A DNA stretch of 64,000 bases. It comes from Arthrobacter sp. PM3. GTDB lineage: Bacteria; Actinomycetota; Actinomycetes; Actinomycetales; Micrococcaceae. The notes under the pieces were generated by a model, which had not been told where the DNA came from, ran no database searches, and saw only the letters and a list, made by a program, of their open reading frames with translations. A program made the position numbers and the translations under genes. This document shows positions 39,035-46,452 of this stretch, piece after piece (the first letter of the stretch is position 1; each line of letters begins with the position of its first letter). The stretch is taken from assembly GCF_003352915.1 (NCBI RefSeq), contig NZ_CP022314.1:3748940-3812939 (forward strand), given 5' to 3'.

Positions 39035-39142
39035 CGTGCCTACCGTCAGCTTGTCGTTTCAGACTCGTGGTCTCGATTCGGTCCCGCTCCCCCGCGTCAC
39101 GAGTCCGTGCCGGCGCATGACACGCAAGATGGCAGGGTAGCC

Positions 39143-39445
39143 CTAACCCTCGCACTCGATGCAGTAGGAGTGACCGTCTTTTTCGCGTGCGAGCTGGGAC
39201 CGGTGCCGGACCAGGAAGCACGAATAGCACGTGAATTCATCCGCGGCCTGGGGAACGACCTGGACGATGAGTTCCTCGGAAACGAACTCGCCACCCGGGG
39301 TCATCGCGTCATCCAGCGCATCAGTTTCGTCCAGCTCGCGGACGACGCTGCGGGCATCCGGGGCGTTCGCGGACTGCAGCGCCTCCAGGGAGCGCTCCTG
39401 GGATTCCTTGACGTCGGAACGTACTTCGTCGTAGTCGGTTGCCAC
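39143..39445 (-). CDS. DUF4193 domain-containing protein
   Basis: A 100-residue actinobacterial protein of unknown function. The N-terminus MATDYDEVRSDVKESQERSL and the C-terminal zinc-ribbon-like pair CYSC ... CIEC (last 30 residues) are the signature. The middle is acidic. The GTG at 39445 has an upstream GAGAAAG site and matches the family start. Confidence 0.85.
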   Translation of the reverse strand: MATDYDEVRSDVKESQERSLEALQSANAPDARSVVRELDETDALDDAMTPGGEFVSEELIVQVVPQAADEFTCYSCFLVRHRSQLAREKDGHSYCIECEG

Positions 39446-39615
39446 TGGGGACTTTCTCTTTTCTGGTGTTCTTGACTTACGGAACTGAAACATACAGCGG
39501 GTTCCTGATATTCCCCTGTCAAAGAAACAGCCCGCGAAGAGCTCCGCTGAACGCCGCTCCGATGACAGATCACCCGGCGTGCGACGCTCGTCCACCTCGC
39601 CCCGAAGGGCGGCGG

Positions 39616-39759
39616 CTATTTCTCCGACGGTGCGGATCCGCTGCCGGTACTCGCGGCACAGGATGGCCGGCACCGCGTCGGCAGCCCATCCCGGCGTACT
39701 GCCAGGGCCGGATCCTCGAAGAACGCATTCTGCATGTCGATCACCAGGACTGCGATCAC
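39616..39759 (-). pseudogene. Isochorismatase-family hydrolase remnant
   Basis: A 47-codon relic starting at GTG 39759. It begins IAVLVIDMQNAFFEDPAL, the N-terminal strand and catalytic-Asp motif of cysteine hydrolases, and then ends abruptly in unrelated sequence with a stop at 39616. GGAGG lies 5 nt before the GTG, so the original start site is intact. The rest of the roughly 180-residue domain is missing. Confidence 0.5.
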
Positions 39760-39894
39760 GCTAGCCTCCGCCTCACCATGGACAACCCCCACGGTACCCC
39801 CAGGTGCGGCTATTCACTCCCCCGGGACCATGTCGACCGCAATCTCCAGTGCGGGAATCCGTGCTGCCGAAACCGCAGGGCGCTCTCAGGTGAT

Positions 39895-39910
39895 ATACCC
39901 CGTGGGGTAT
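39895..39910. promoter_or_regulatory. CsoR/CstR-type operator
   Basis: ATACCCCGTGGGGTAT is a perfect 7+7 palindrome with a GT centre. It matches operators of the CsoR family (copper, nickel or persulfide sensors). A TATTAT -10-like box overlaps its right arm (39908-39913), so repressor binding would block transcription. It controls the MFS transporter downstream. No csoR gene lies in this window. Confidence 0.7.
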
Positions 39911-39960
39911 TATTGAGGGGAGTAGCCAGGCGGATAACCCGCCCCGACACGTGGAGTCCG

Positions 39961-41274
39961 ATGACACCCGGGAGCCCCTCCCCCATGACAACAGGCCCCG
40001 CCGGGCCCCGGCAACGGCCGCCACGGTCCGGCCTCGCCTTGGGCCTGCGCCAAAACCTGGCCCAGTTCATGCTCCTGGTCGCCGTCAATGCGCTGGTCGG
40101 CGGCACTCTGGGCCAGGAACGCACCGTACTGCCGCTGCTGGCGGACCAGGTCTTCCACCTGGACCTGTACACGTCCGGACTGACGTACATCCTGGCGTTC
40201 GGGCTCGCCAAGGCCGGCACCAACTACTTCGCCGGCACGCTCTCGGACCGCTTCGGCCGGAAACCCGTCCTCGTGACGGGCTGGATCATCGCGCTGCCGG
40301 TGCCGCTGCTGCTGATTTTCGGGCCCTCCTGGGGCTGGATCGTCTCCGCCAACGTGATCCTCGGCATCAGCCAGGGCCTGACCTGGTCCACCACCGTCGT
40401 GATGAAGATGGACCTGGTGGGGCCGTCCCGGCGGGGGCTGGCCATGGGCCTGAACGAGGCCGCGGGCTACCTTGGCGTCGCCGCCACCGCACTGGCCACC
40501 GGCTACATCGCCGCGAGCCACGGGCTGCGGCCCGGGCCGTTCCTCCTCGGTGCGGCTTACATCGCCCTGGGCCTGGGCCTGTCCGTCTTCGCCGTCAAGG
40601 AAACCCAGGGCCATGCCCGGCTCGAGGCATCGACGCACACCGCGGCCCATGCCGGCGCGCACGGCGAATTGAGCAACGGGGAAATCTTCATGCTCACCAG
40701 CTTCCGGGACAAGTCGCTGTCCTCGGTCAGCCAGGCCGGCATGGTCAACAACCTCAACGACGGCCTGGCCTGGGGACTGTTCCCGCTCTTGTTTGCCGCC
40801 GCGGGACTGAGCATCGAAAAGATCGGCATTCTCGCCGCCGTCTACCCGGCCGTCTGGGGGGCAGCCCAGCTGGTCACCGGCGGCCTCTCGGACCGATACG
40901 GGCGCAAGTGGCTGATCGCGGGCGGCATGCTGGTCCAAGCCGTGGCCCTGGGCCTGGTCGCTGCCGGATCCGACTTTGGGATCTGGTTGGGCGCGGCTGT
41001 GCGTCTCGGCCTCGGGACCGCCATGGTTTACCCGACCCTGCTGGCCGCCATCGGCGACGTCGCCCACCCGGAATGGCGGGCACGTTCGGTGGGCATCTAC
41101 CGGCTGTGGCGCGACGGCGGTTTCGCCGTCGGCGCCCTGCTGGCCGGAGTGCTCGCGGACGCCTTCGGCATCCCGGCCGCCGTTGCCGCCGTCGGCCTCC
41201 TCACCGCACTGTCCGGCATTCTCGTGGCGGTGCGGATGCGCGGTTCGGACCACATGGTCCCCAGACGGGGATGA
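39961..41274 (+). CDS. MFS transporter with CsoR-type operator
   Basis: A 437-residue major facilitator with 12 predicted transmembrane helices. The motif A loop GTLSDRFGRKPV is after helix 2, and SDRYGRKWL repeats it in the second half. The N-terminus is a 30-residue Pro/Arg-rich extension. The ATG at 39961 follows GTGGAG; an ATG at 39985 is also possible. The operator 50 nt upstream points to metal or sulfane-sulfur control. Substrate unknown; flanking relics of rhodanese and DUF302 genes favour the sulfur interpretation. Confidence 0.85.
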   Translation: MTPGSPSPMTTGPAGPRQRPPRSGLALGLRQNLAQFMLLVAVNALVGGTLGQERTVLPLLADQVFHLDLYTSGLTYILAFGLAKAGTNYFAGTLSDRFGRKPVLVTGWIIALPVPLLLIFGPSWGWIVSANVILGISQGLTWSTTVVMKMDLVGPSRRGLAMGLNEAAGYLGVAATALATGYIAASHGLRPGPFLLGAAYIALGLGLSVFAVKETQGHARLEASTHTAAHAGAHGELSNGEIFMLTSFRDKSLSSVSQAGMVNNLNDGLAWGLFPLLFAAAGLSIEKIGILAAVYPAVWGAAQLVTGGLSDRYGRKWLIAGGMLVQAVALGLVAAGSDFGIWLGAAVRLGLGTAMVYPTLLAAIGDVAHPEWRARSVGIYRLWRDGGFAVGALLAGVLADAFGIPAAVAAVGLLTALSGILVAVRMRGSDHMVPRRG

Positions 41275-41420
41275 AGCAGGAGCTCCTGCACGGCTGGGAC
41301 TTTCAGCACTGGGGCCCCGCCCCACATCCGGAGAGGATCAAAGGGCGTGCGGTGCCCAGGCCCGGCGCCGCCCCGGGGCCGCCGAAGGGACCCGGACCTA
41401 CAGCCCCTTGGAGGCTTCTG

Positions 41421-41648
41421 ATGCGTGTTCTCGTGGCGGAGACCGTGGCCATGTTTGCCATCGGCGACGGTGCCCTTGGCGTCATTTTTCCGGTCCAGCA
41501 CTGCACGCGTTGGGCTACGGGACCGCAGCCCTGGCGCTCGTGCATGCGCTGGTTCGCGGACCATCCGGGACTCACACGCTCGATCAGTGCGGTCCAGATT
41601 GTGGCCGGCATTTCGTGCGCGGCGCGGCTGCCCTCAACGCCCCGCTAG
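41421..41648 (+). CDS. Small conserved-looking protein of unknown function
   Basis: A 75-residue protein starting MRVLVAETVAMFAIGDGA. The N-terminal half is hydrophobic, and the second half is rich in Trp, Cys and His (HCTRWATGPQPW, MRWFADHPGLTR). The spacing of its start codon from GGAGG (6 nt) is ideal. It lies 146 nt after the MFS gene. I do not recognise the family; the amphipathic composition suggests a membrane-associated small protein. Confidence 0.6.
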   Translation: MRVLVAETVAMFAIGDGALGVIFPVQHCTRWATGPQPWRSCMRWFADHPGLTRSISAVQIVAGISCAARLPSTPR

Positions 41649-41703
41649 CTGGCGCTGCGCCGGAGGTGCCGCGCCCGGGTGCGCCGCACCGGCTCTTCCC
41701 CAG

Positions 41704-41739
41704 TCAAGCGGGACGGGTGACGGTATTCGTGTAGCTCAT
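41704..41739 (-). pseudogene. Truncated start of a DUF302-like gene
   Basis: An 11-residue open frame, MSYTNTVTRPA, with a good AGGAG 5 nt upstream. The sequence matches the usual opening of DUF302 proteins (MSYT then TV and RP), then stops. The remaining 120 or so residues are gone. It lies 76 nt downstream of the rhodanese relic on the same strand. Confidence 0.4.
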
Positions 41740-41775
41740 GGCTGCTCCTGCCTGGATAGTCGGGCGATTGGGACC

Positions 41776-41803
41776 CGGGCGGCATTCAGTGGCATGCCGC
41801 CCG
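41776..41803 (-). repeat. 10-bp inverted repeat between two gene relics
   Basis: CGGGCGGCAT (41776-41785) pairs with ATGCCGCCCG (41794-41803) around an 8-nt loop. It may be a terminator of the former rhodanese gene or part of the deletion scar. Confidence 0.4.
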
Positions 41804-41814
41804 GCGATCGGGCG

Positions 41815-41931
41815 TCACCGGCCAGGGAGGCCGGCGGCCGTCCAATCGAGCATCCCGCCGGACATGGTGTACGCCGTGTAGCCTGCGGCCGCCAGCTGAT
41901 CGGATGCTGCCGCCGGATTTCGCCCCCACCT
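41815..41931 (-). pseudogene. Rhodanese C-terminal remnant
   Basis: A 38-codon fragment reading ASDQLAAAGYTAYTMSGG then MLDWTAAGLP, which is the C-terminal helix and strand of a rhodanese-like sulfurtransferase. The active-site loop region just upstream appears only in another frame (KVGAKSGGS), so the gene is frameshifted and its N-terminus lost. It lies 65 nt beyond the EmrB-type gene on the same strand. Confidence 0.55.
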
Positions 41932-41995
41932 TCAGCGGGGCCTGCGACAACCACGCCGACGGCGGCTGCCAGGCTCCGCCGTCGTGGACCCGCGA

Positions 41996-43645
41996 CTATG
42001 TTGCGGTTCCCGACGCCGCCCGGTCCCCGCCGGCTGCCTCTTCAGGTTTCCGTCGGACGAGTTCGGTGGGGATGTTCTTCGAGAACAGCAGCGACAGCGC
42101 TGAGATAAAGACGAGGGCCAGGAATGATGCGCGGAGCGATGACACCTGTGATTCGCTGTAGAGGGTGGTCAGCGTGGCGGCGTCGGCCGATGAAAGGCCC
42201 GCCTCGGTCGCAATGCCGTCCACGGTGGACACCGGCACGATCTGGACCCCCTTCTCAGTGCTGGTTGCTACGAGCTGCTTGGTGCTGCTCGAGAGGTCGC
42301 TGCTCTCCACGGCGCCGAGGAATGAACTCGACAGCGAAGCGATGAGGATGGAACCGATCAGTGCGGTCCCCAACGAGGAGCCGAGGTTCTGGAACACCCC
42401 TTGGAGCCCGCCAACCTCGCTGGACTGCTCCACTCCGACACTGGACATGGTGACGTTGCCGATCTGAGACGCCAGCAGGCCCAGGGCGGCGCCGGCAAGG
42501 AACATGCCGACGGCGAAGAGGAAGCTTCGGAGATCCAGGGACACCGATCCCAGGAGGATGAAACTGCTCACCACCAGGATGAGCTGACCCAGCCGGATGA
42601 TGCGCCGCGGCGACCAGACCGCCGTCATGCGGGTTCCCACGACGGAGAACAGGACCAGCGCAATCGACAGGGGCAGGATTTTGATCCCCGTGTCCAGGGC
42701 GTTGTATCCCAGGGTCATCTGCAGGTACACGGGAATCATGAAGAACACGCCCGCCGTCACCATGTACTGGGCACCGAGCACCGACAGACCGGACCGCAGC
42801 CGCTTGATCGACAACATGGAAACGTGGACCAGCGGGGGCACCCCGCGTGTGACGAGGGCCTCCTGGCGGATGAAGAACAGCCACAACAGAAACCCGCCGG
42901 CCAGGAGCAAGTAGGGCACCAGGGACAAGCCGAGCGGATTGATGGGAACCCCACCGATTTCCGGGGAGTTCTTGGGAAGCACCCAGCCCCAGGTCTTGCT
43001 CTGAAGCATGGCATAAACGATCAGTGTCAGGCCCGCCGCCGAGAGCAGGGCGCTGAGGGCATCAATACGGATGCGCTGCGGCTGGCTCGTGTCCGGGATC
43101 AGCCGTACAAAGGCGAGGACAACTGCCATGACCACGACTTCACCAAAAAACACGTACCGCCAGCTCAGGTACGTCGTGACATAACCGCCGATCAGCGGGC
43201 CAAGCGCCACGGCGACACCGGAGGTGGCCCCGATGATCGCAAAGCCCGTTACCCGGTCCTGGTCGTGGTAGTTGTTGGCGATGAGTGCCGCAATGGCAGG
43301 GATCACCAGCACGGCGCCTAGCCCTTCAACCACCGACCACCCCAGGAAGAGCACAGTGATGTTGGGGCTCAGTGCGGTGGTGAGTGAACCGCACGCGTAG
43401 ACGATCGAGCCGATGACGAACGCCGGCCGCCGGCCCCAGACATCGCCGAGCTTGGCGCCGAGCAGCATCAGGGAGGCCATGGTGAGCGTATAGAAGGTGA
43501 TGGCGGCCTGCATCGCGGCTACGGTCGTGTCGAGGTCCTTGACGACGGTGGAGATGGACACGTTCATCACGGTGCTGTCGAGCACCATGACGAACTGTGC
43601 GCACCCGAGGATGATGCAGGGAGTCCACTTCTTCATTGGTGGCAC
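41996..43645 (-). CDS. EmrB/QacA-type MFS drug exporter (14 TMS)
   Basis: A 549-residue drug:proton antiporter of the DHA2 family with 14 predicted transmembrane helices. Asp in the first helix (FVMVLDSTVMNVSI), motif A GAKLGDVWGRRP and the antiporter motif C GATSGVAVALGPLIGG are all present. The start is the GTG at 43645 or the ATG at 43636; neither has a strong ribosome binding site. No regulator gene is adjacent. A GC-rich stem lies between it and the SHOCT gene upstream. Confidence 0.9.
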   Translation of the reverse strand: MPPMKKWTPCIILGCAQFVMVLDSTVMNVSISTVVKDLDTTVAAMQAAITFYTLTMASLMLLGAKLGDVWGRRPAFVIGSIVYACGSLTTALSPNITVLFLGWSVVEGLGAVLVIPAIAALIANNYHDQDRVTGFAIIGATSGVAVALGPLIGGYVTTYLSWRYVFFGEVVVMAVVLAFVRLIPDTSQPQRIRIDALSALLSAAGLTLIVYAMLQSKTWGWVLPKNSPEIGGVPINPLGLSLVPYLLLAGGFLLWLFFIRQEALVTRGVPPLVHVSMLSIKRLRSGLSVLGAQYMVTAGVFFMIPVYLQMTLGYNALDTGIKILPLSIALVLFSVVGTRMTAVWSPRRIIRLGQLILVVSSFILLGSVSLDLRSFLFAVGMFLAGAALGLLASQIGNVTMSSVGVEQSSEVGGLQGVFQNLGSSLGTALIGSILIASLSSSFLGAVESSDLSSSTKQLVATSTEKGVQIVPVSTVDGIATEAGLSSADAATLTTLYSESQVSSLRASFLALVFISALSLLFSKNIPTELVRRKPEEAAGGDRAASGTAT

Positions 43646-43666
43646 GCGTTTCTCGAGCTGCCGTGT

Positions 43667-43693
43667 GCGGCCGCCGCGGGTCGCGGCGGCCGC
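43667..43693 (-). terminator. GC stem-loop after SHOCT gene
   Basis: 12-bp perfect arms (43667-43678 and 43682-43693) with a 3-nt loop, starting 4 nt past the stop at 43698. No T-run follows, so it may attenuate rather than stop transcription. Confidence 0.5.
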
Positions 43694-43697
43694 CTGT

Positions 43698-44090
43698 TCA
43701 GGCCTGGCTCAGGGCCTTGGCCTTGACGGCCTCGAATTCGCTCTGGGTCAGAGTGCCGGCGTCGAGCAGTTCCTTGGCCTTGGCAATTTCCTGGGTGGGA
43801 GATGCCGAGGCAACGGAACGGATGTACTCATTCGTTTCAGCCTGTGCCCGGCGCGCACTTTGGGCCTGGCGTTCGGCCATGCTGCGGCCCCGTGCGATCA
43901 AGTACACAAGAACCGTCAGGAACGGCACGAAGACCAGGAAGATGATCCAAACGGCCTTGAGCCAGCCATTGAGATCGCGGTCGCGGAAGATATCCGAAAT
44001 CACTGCGAAGAGGGCAAAGAGGTATGAAATGAACGCGAACGACCAAAAGAATATCCAAACGAAGTTCCAGAATTGCTCCACGGGAGCCAT
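43698..44090 (-). CDS. PLDc_N/SHOCT domain membrane protein
   Basis: A 130-residue protein with two transmembrane helices (about 10-35 and 43-65) of the phospholipase-D-nuclease N-terminal type, then a basic loop and a C-terminal SHOCT domain (EIAKAKELLDAGTLTQSEFEAVKAKAL). It is a paralogue of the next upstream gene. GGAAGG abuts the ATG at 44090; the GTG at 44081 has better spacing, so the true start may be three residues later. Function unknown. Confidence 0.82.
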   Translation of the reverse strand: MAPVEQFWNFVWIFFWSFAFISYLFALFAVISDIFRDRDLNGWLKAVWIIFLVFVPFLTVLVYLIARGRSMAERQAQSARRAQAETNEYIRSVASASPTQEIAKAKELLDAGTLTQSEFEAVKAKALSQA

Positions 44091-44235
44091 CCTTCCGTTG
44101 CGAGAAAGCCCTGCTGGCGTTCCCCCTATGCGCCAACGTAGTCGCGCATGATCACCGCGGGCAGGACCATAAGGCCTGTATTTGGCGAGGTGGGGCCGCT
44201 ACGCTGCCCCGGTCGGATTCATCGCGGCGCCCGGT

Positions 44236-44607
44236 TCACCCCAGCGCCTTGGCCTTGAGGAGTTGGAATTCCTCGCTCGTGATGGTCCCGTCATCCAGGA
44301 GTTTCTTGGCCGCCGCGATCCGTTCGGCCGGGTCCACGTTGGCGCTGCGGCGATAGTCCGCGACGTCGTCCCGAGCCGGGCCACGGCGGGCGGATTCCCG
44401 GATAACCATCTGCTGGCCGTAAAACAGCACATAGGCAAGGCAGCCGAGCAACGGGAACAGGAGCACCGCAAGGATCCAGAGGGCCTTGACCCATCCGGGG
44501 CGCGGGCTGTCCGAAAAAAGGTCCCTGACGACGAGAAAGAGCACCAGCAAGTACGCCGCAAACATCACGAACGAGAACATGATCCCGATGACGTCCCAAA
44601 AGCCCAT
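44236..44607 (-). CDS. PLDc_N/SHOCT domain membrane protein (paralogue)
   Basis: A 123-residue protein with the same plan as its neighbour: two helices (MGFWDVIGIMFSFVMFAAYL and LWILAVLLFPLLGCLAYVLF), a charged linker and a SHOCT domain (ERIAAAKKLLDDGTITSEEF). The ATG at 44607 follows GAAAGGCGAAG; an upstream in-frame extension of 17 residues lacks a site. The tandem pair probably arose by duplication. Confidence 0.82.
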   Translation of the reverse strand: MGFWDVIGIMFSFVMFAAYLLVLFLVVRDLFSDSPRPGWVKALWILAVLLFPLLGCLAYVLFYGQQMVIRESARRGPARDDVADYRRSANVDPAERIAAAKKLLDDGTITSEEFQLLKAKALG

Positions 44608-44681
44608 GGTCTTCGCCTTTCGCGGTCCGGTGATCCGGCGCCGGACGGGGTCCGGCACGCTGCGGATCTGGAAGAGCGGAT

Positions 44682-44837
44682 CTAGAAGAAGTGCCGCTCC
44701 GTTGCGGCGTCGGGGGCCGGATGGACAACAGGCGCCTGGCCCAACTCGAGCAGGAGGTCGTTGATGCTCAACTGTCCGTCCAGCTGGGGATCCAGCTGCA
44801 CCGGGACAGTTGCCTCCGGGACGGCGTCGGTACTCAT
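44682..44837 (-). CDS. 51-residue protein of unknown function
   Basis: A small acidic protein, MSTDAVPEATVPVQLDPQLD, then GQLSINDLLLELGQAPVV and a C-terminal ERHFF. No membrane segment. The ATG has TATGAT exactly 6 nt upstream, the same spacing as many real genes here, which supports translation. The family is not recognised. Confidence 0.55.
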   Translation of the reverse strand: MSTDAVPEATVPVQLDPQLDGQLSINDLLLELGQAPVVHPAPDAATERHFF

Positions 44838-44843
44838 GCCCCG

Positions 44844-44849
44844 ATCATA
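44844..44849 (-). promoter_or_regulatory. -10 box of leaderless 51-residue gene
   Basis: TATGAT on the minus strand ends 6 nt before the ATG at 44837. Confidence 0.5.
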
Positions 44850-44890
44850 TGTGCGGAGGGTCCCCGGGTCCGGGGGCCACGCCGTCCCGA

Positions 44891-45367
44891 TCAAACGCCG
44901 TCGTAGGCCTTCTGCAGTGCCGCGATGTCCAGTTTGCGCATGGCCAGCATCGCCTGCATTGCCCGTTGCGCGCCGTCGGGGTCCGGACCGCCGATCAACC
45001 CGCCCAGCACTGACGGCACCACTTGCCACGAAACGCCGTAGCGGTCCTTGAGCCAGCCGCACCGGCTTTCCTCGCCGCCGTCGGTCAGCGCGTTCCAGTA
45101 CCGGTCCACCTCGTCCTGCGTGGCGCAGTCGATGACAAAGGAGACAGCCTCCGTGAAATTGAAGGCGGGCCCTCCGTTCAGGGCCATGAAGCGGCGCCCC
45201 TCGATCTCGAATTGGACCGCGATCGCCTGGCCCGTCGGGCCGGGGCCTCCGTCGCCGTACCGGGAGACATCCAGGATCTTCCCGCCGTCGAAGACGGAGA
45301 CGTAGTAGTCTGCGGCCTCCTCGGCCTGGGTGTCGAACCACAGGCAGGTGCTGATCTTTTCACTCAC
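44891..45367 (-). CDS. PhnB-like VOC family protein
   Basis: A 158-residue member of the 3-demethylubiquinone methyltransferase-like VOC group. ISTCLWFDTQAEEAADYYVSVF opens the first module, and GWLKDRYGVSWQVVP closes the second. Despite the family name these are not methyltransferases; function is unknown. GTG start with AAGGGGAGC upstream. The 51-residue gene follows 53 nt downstream on the same strand. Confidence 0.87.
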   Translation of the reverse strand: MSEKISTCLWFDTQAEEAADYYVSVFDGGKILDVSRYGDGGPGPTGQAIAVQFEIEGRRFMALNGGPAFNFTEAVSFVIDCATQDEVDRYWNALTDGGEESRCGWLKDRYGVSWQVVPSVLGGLIGGPDPDGAQRAMQAMLAMRKLDIAALQKAYDGV

Positions 45368-45511
45368 GGCGCTCCCCTTTGCGTATGCCCGTGCCCCCGG
45401 CTGGCTCCGGAGGCGATCCGTGGCATGTGCCCGAGCCTAGTCCCCCGCCGATTGACGAAACAACGGCTTCCGCCGGAAACCGCTACGGCCTTTCCGCGTG
45501 CCCGACGGGAC

Positions 45512-45517
45512 TAGGCT
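45512..45517 (+). promoter_or_regulatory. -10 box of leaderless DUF3054 gene
   Basis: TAGGCT ends 7 nt before the ATG at 45525. Confidence 0.5.
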
Positions 45518-45524
45518 TGGAAGT

Positions 45525-45968
45525 ATGCCTTCCCCGACCCCGCAGCTCCCCCGCCCGTCAACCCCCGACGTCGAAAAGCCCGGTCTCCGCTCCGGTCAGA
45601 TCGCCGCCCTGGCCGCCTGCGCCGACGCGCTCCTGATCCTGCTCTTCGCGGCGATCGGCCGCGACGCGCACCAGCGGGCGGAAAACATCACGGGCGTCCT
45701 CGCGACGGCATGGCCCTTCCTGGCCGGCGCCGCCGTCGCCTGGCTGGCGCTGCGGCTGTGGCGGGCCCCCTTGCGGCTGTGGCCGGCCGGCGTCGCCGTC
45801 TGGCTCTGCACAGTCGGCGTCGGCATGGCGCTCCGCGCGGTGACAGGGCAGACGGTGGTACTGCCCTTCATCATCGTGGCCCTGCTGAGCCTGGCCGTCT
45901 TCCTCCTGGGATACCGCCTTATCGTGGCGGGCGTGCGGCGGCTGCGTTCCCGCCGTCGGCCGGCCTGA
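45525..45968 (+). CDS. DUF3054 family membrane protein
   Basis: A 147-residue protein with four predicted transmembrane helices and a basic C-terminus. The arrangement (ALAACADALLILLFAAIGR, then AWPFLAGAAVAWLAL) is typical of the DUF3054 family, whose function is unknown. The start at 45525 is chosen from its -10 box; an earlier ATG would add nine residues. Confidence 0.8.
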   Translation: MPSPTPQLPRPSTPDVEKPGLRSGQIAALAACADALLILLFAAIGRDAHQRAENITGVLATAWPFLAGAAVAWLALRLWRAPLRLWPAGVAVWLCTVGVGMALRAVTGQTVVLPFIIVALLSLAVFLLGYRLIVAGVRRLRSRRRPA

Positions 45969-45973
45969 TGCAC

Positions 45974-45979
45974 TAGGCT
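45974..45979 (+). promoter_or_regulatory. -10 box before the Lrp-type gene
   Basis: TAGGCT ends 8 nt before an in-frame ATG at 45988 and about 78 nt before the GTG at 46057. Confidence 0.4.
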
Positions 45980-46056
45980 TGCAGTTGATGGCAGGGCCCG
46001 AGGACGGGCCGTGCGAACCGCGCGCCAGCGGCGCAACCGATCCGGAAAGGTCACAC

Positions 46057-46338
46057 GTGGTCACCGCATTCGTTCTGATCAAGACAGACGCATCACGCAT
46101 CCCGGAGACCGCCGAGGAAATCTCCTCCATCCCTGGCATCAGCGAGGTCTACTCCGTGACCGGCGAATGGGACCTGATCGCCATCGCCCGGGTGGCCAAG
46201 CACGACGACCTCGCCGAAGTCATCGCGGACAAACTTTCGAAGGTTCCCGGCGTGGTCCACACGACCACCCAGATCGCCTTCCGCGCATATTCACAGCATG
46301 ACCTCGACGCGGCCTTCGCCCTGGGTTTCGAGCAGTAA
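46057..46338 (+). CDS. Lrp/AsnC ligand-binding (RAM) domain protein
   Basis: A 93-residue stand-alone RAM domain without a DNA-binding part. TAFVLIKTDASRIPETAEEI and GISEVYSVTGEWDLIAIARV are the domain signature; such proteins bind amino acids or regulate partners. The GTG at 46057 has GGAAAGG 6 nt upstream. A leaderless alternative at ATG 45988 would add 23 residues. It ends 38 nt before a strong terminator shared with trpD. Confidence 0.85.
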   Translation: MVTAFVLIKTDASRIPETAEEISSIPGISEVYSVTGEWDLIAIARVAKHDDLAEVIADKLSKVPGVVHTTTQIAFRAYSQHDLDAAFALGFEQ

Positions 46339-46375
46339 CATCCCGCAGTAGCCGCCACCCGGCAGCGCATCCGCG

Positions 46376-46418
46376 AAAGGGGGCGGGCCCGGCAGAATCT
46401 GCCGGGCCCGCCCCCTTT
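46376..46418. terminator. Bidirectional terminator between Lrp-type gene and trpD
   Basis: 19-bp perfect arms (46376-46394 and 46400-46418) around a 5-nt loop, with AAA and TTT at the ends. It serves both convergent genes. Confidence 0.9.
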
Positions 46419-46452
46419 ATGCTTATCCGGCCGCCGCCGTCGTCCGCGCCCG

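Noticed and set aside
39814..39885. A 23-codon minus-strand stretch ending IPALEIAVDMVPGE
   Set aside because: It looks like the C-terminus of a protein and may be another relic, but it is too short to assign to any family.
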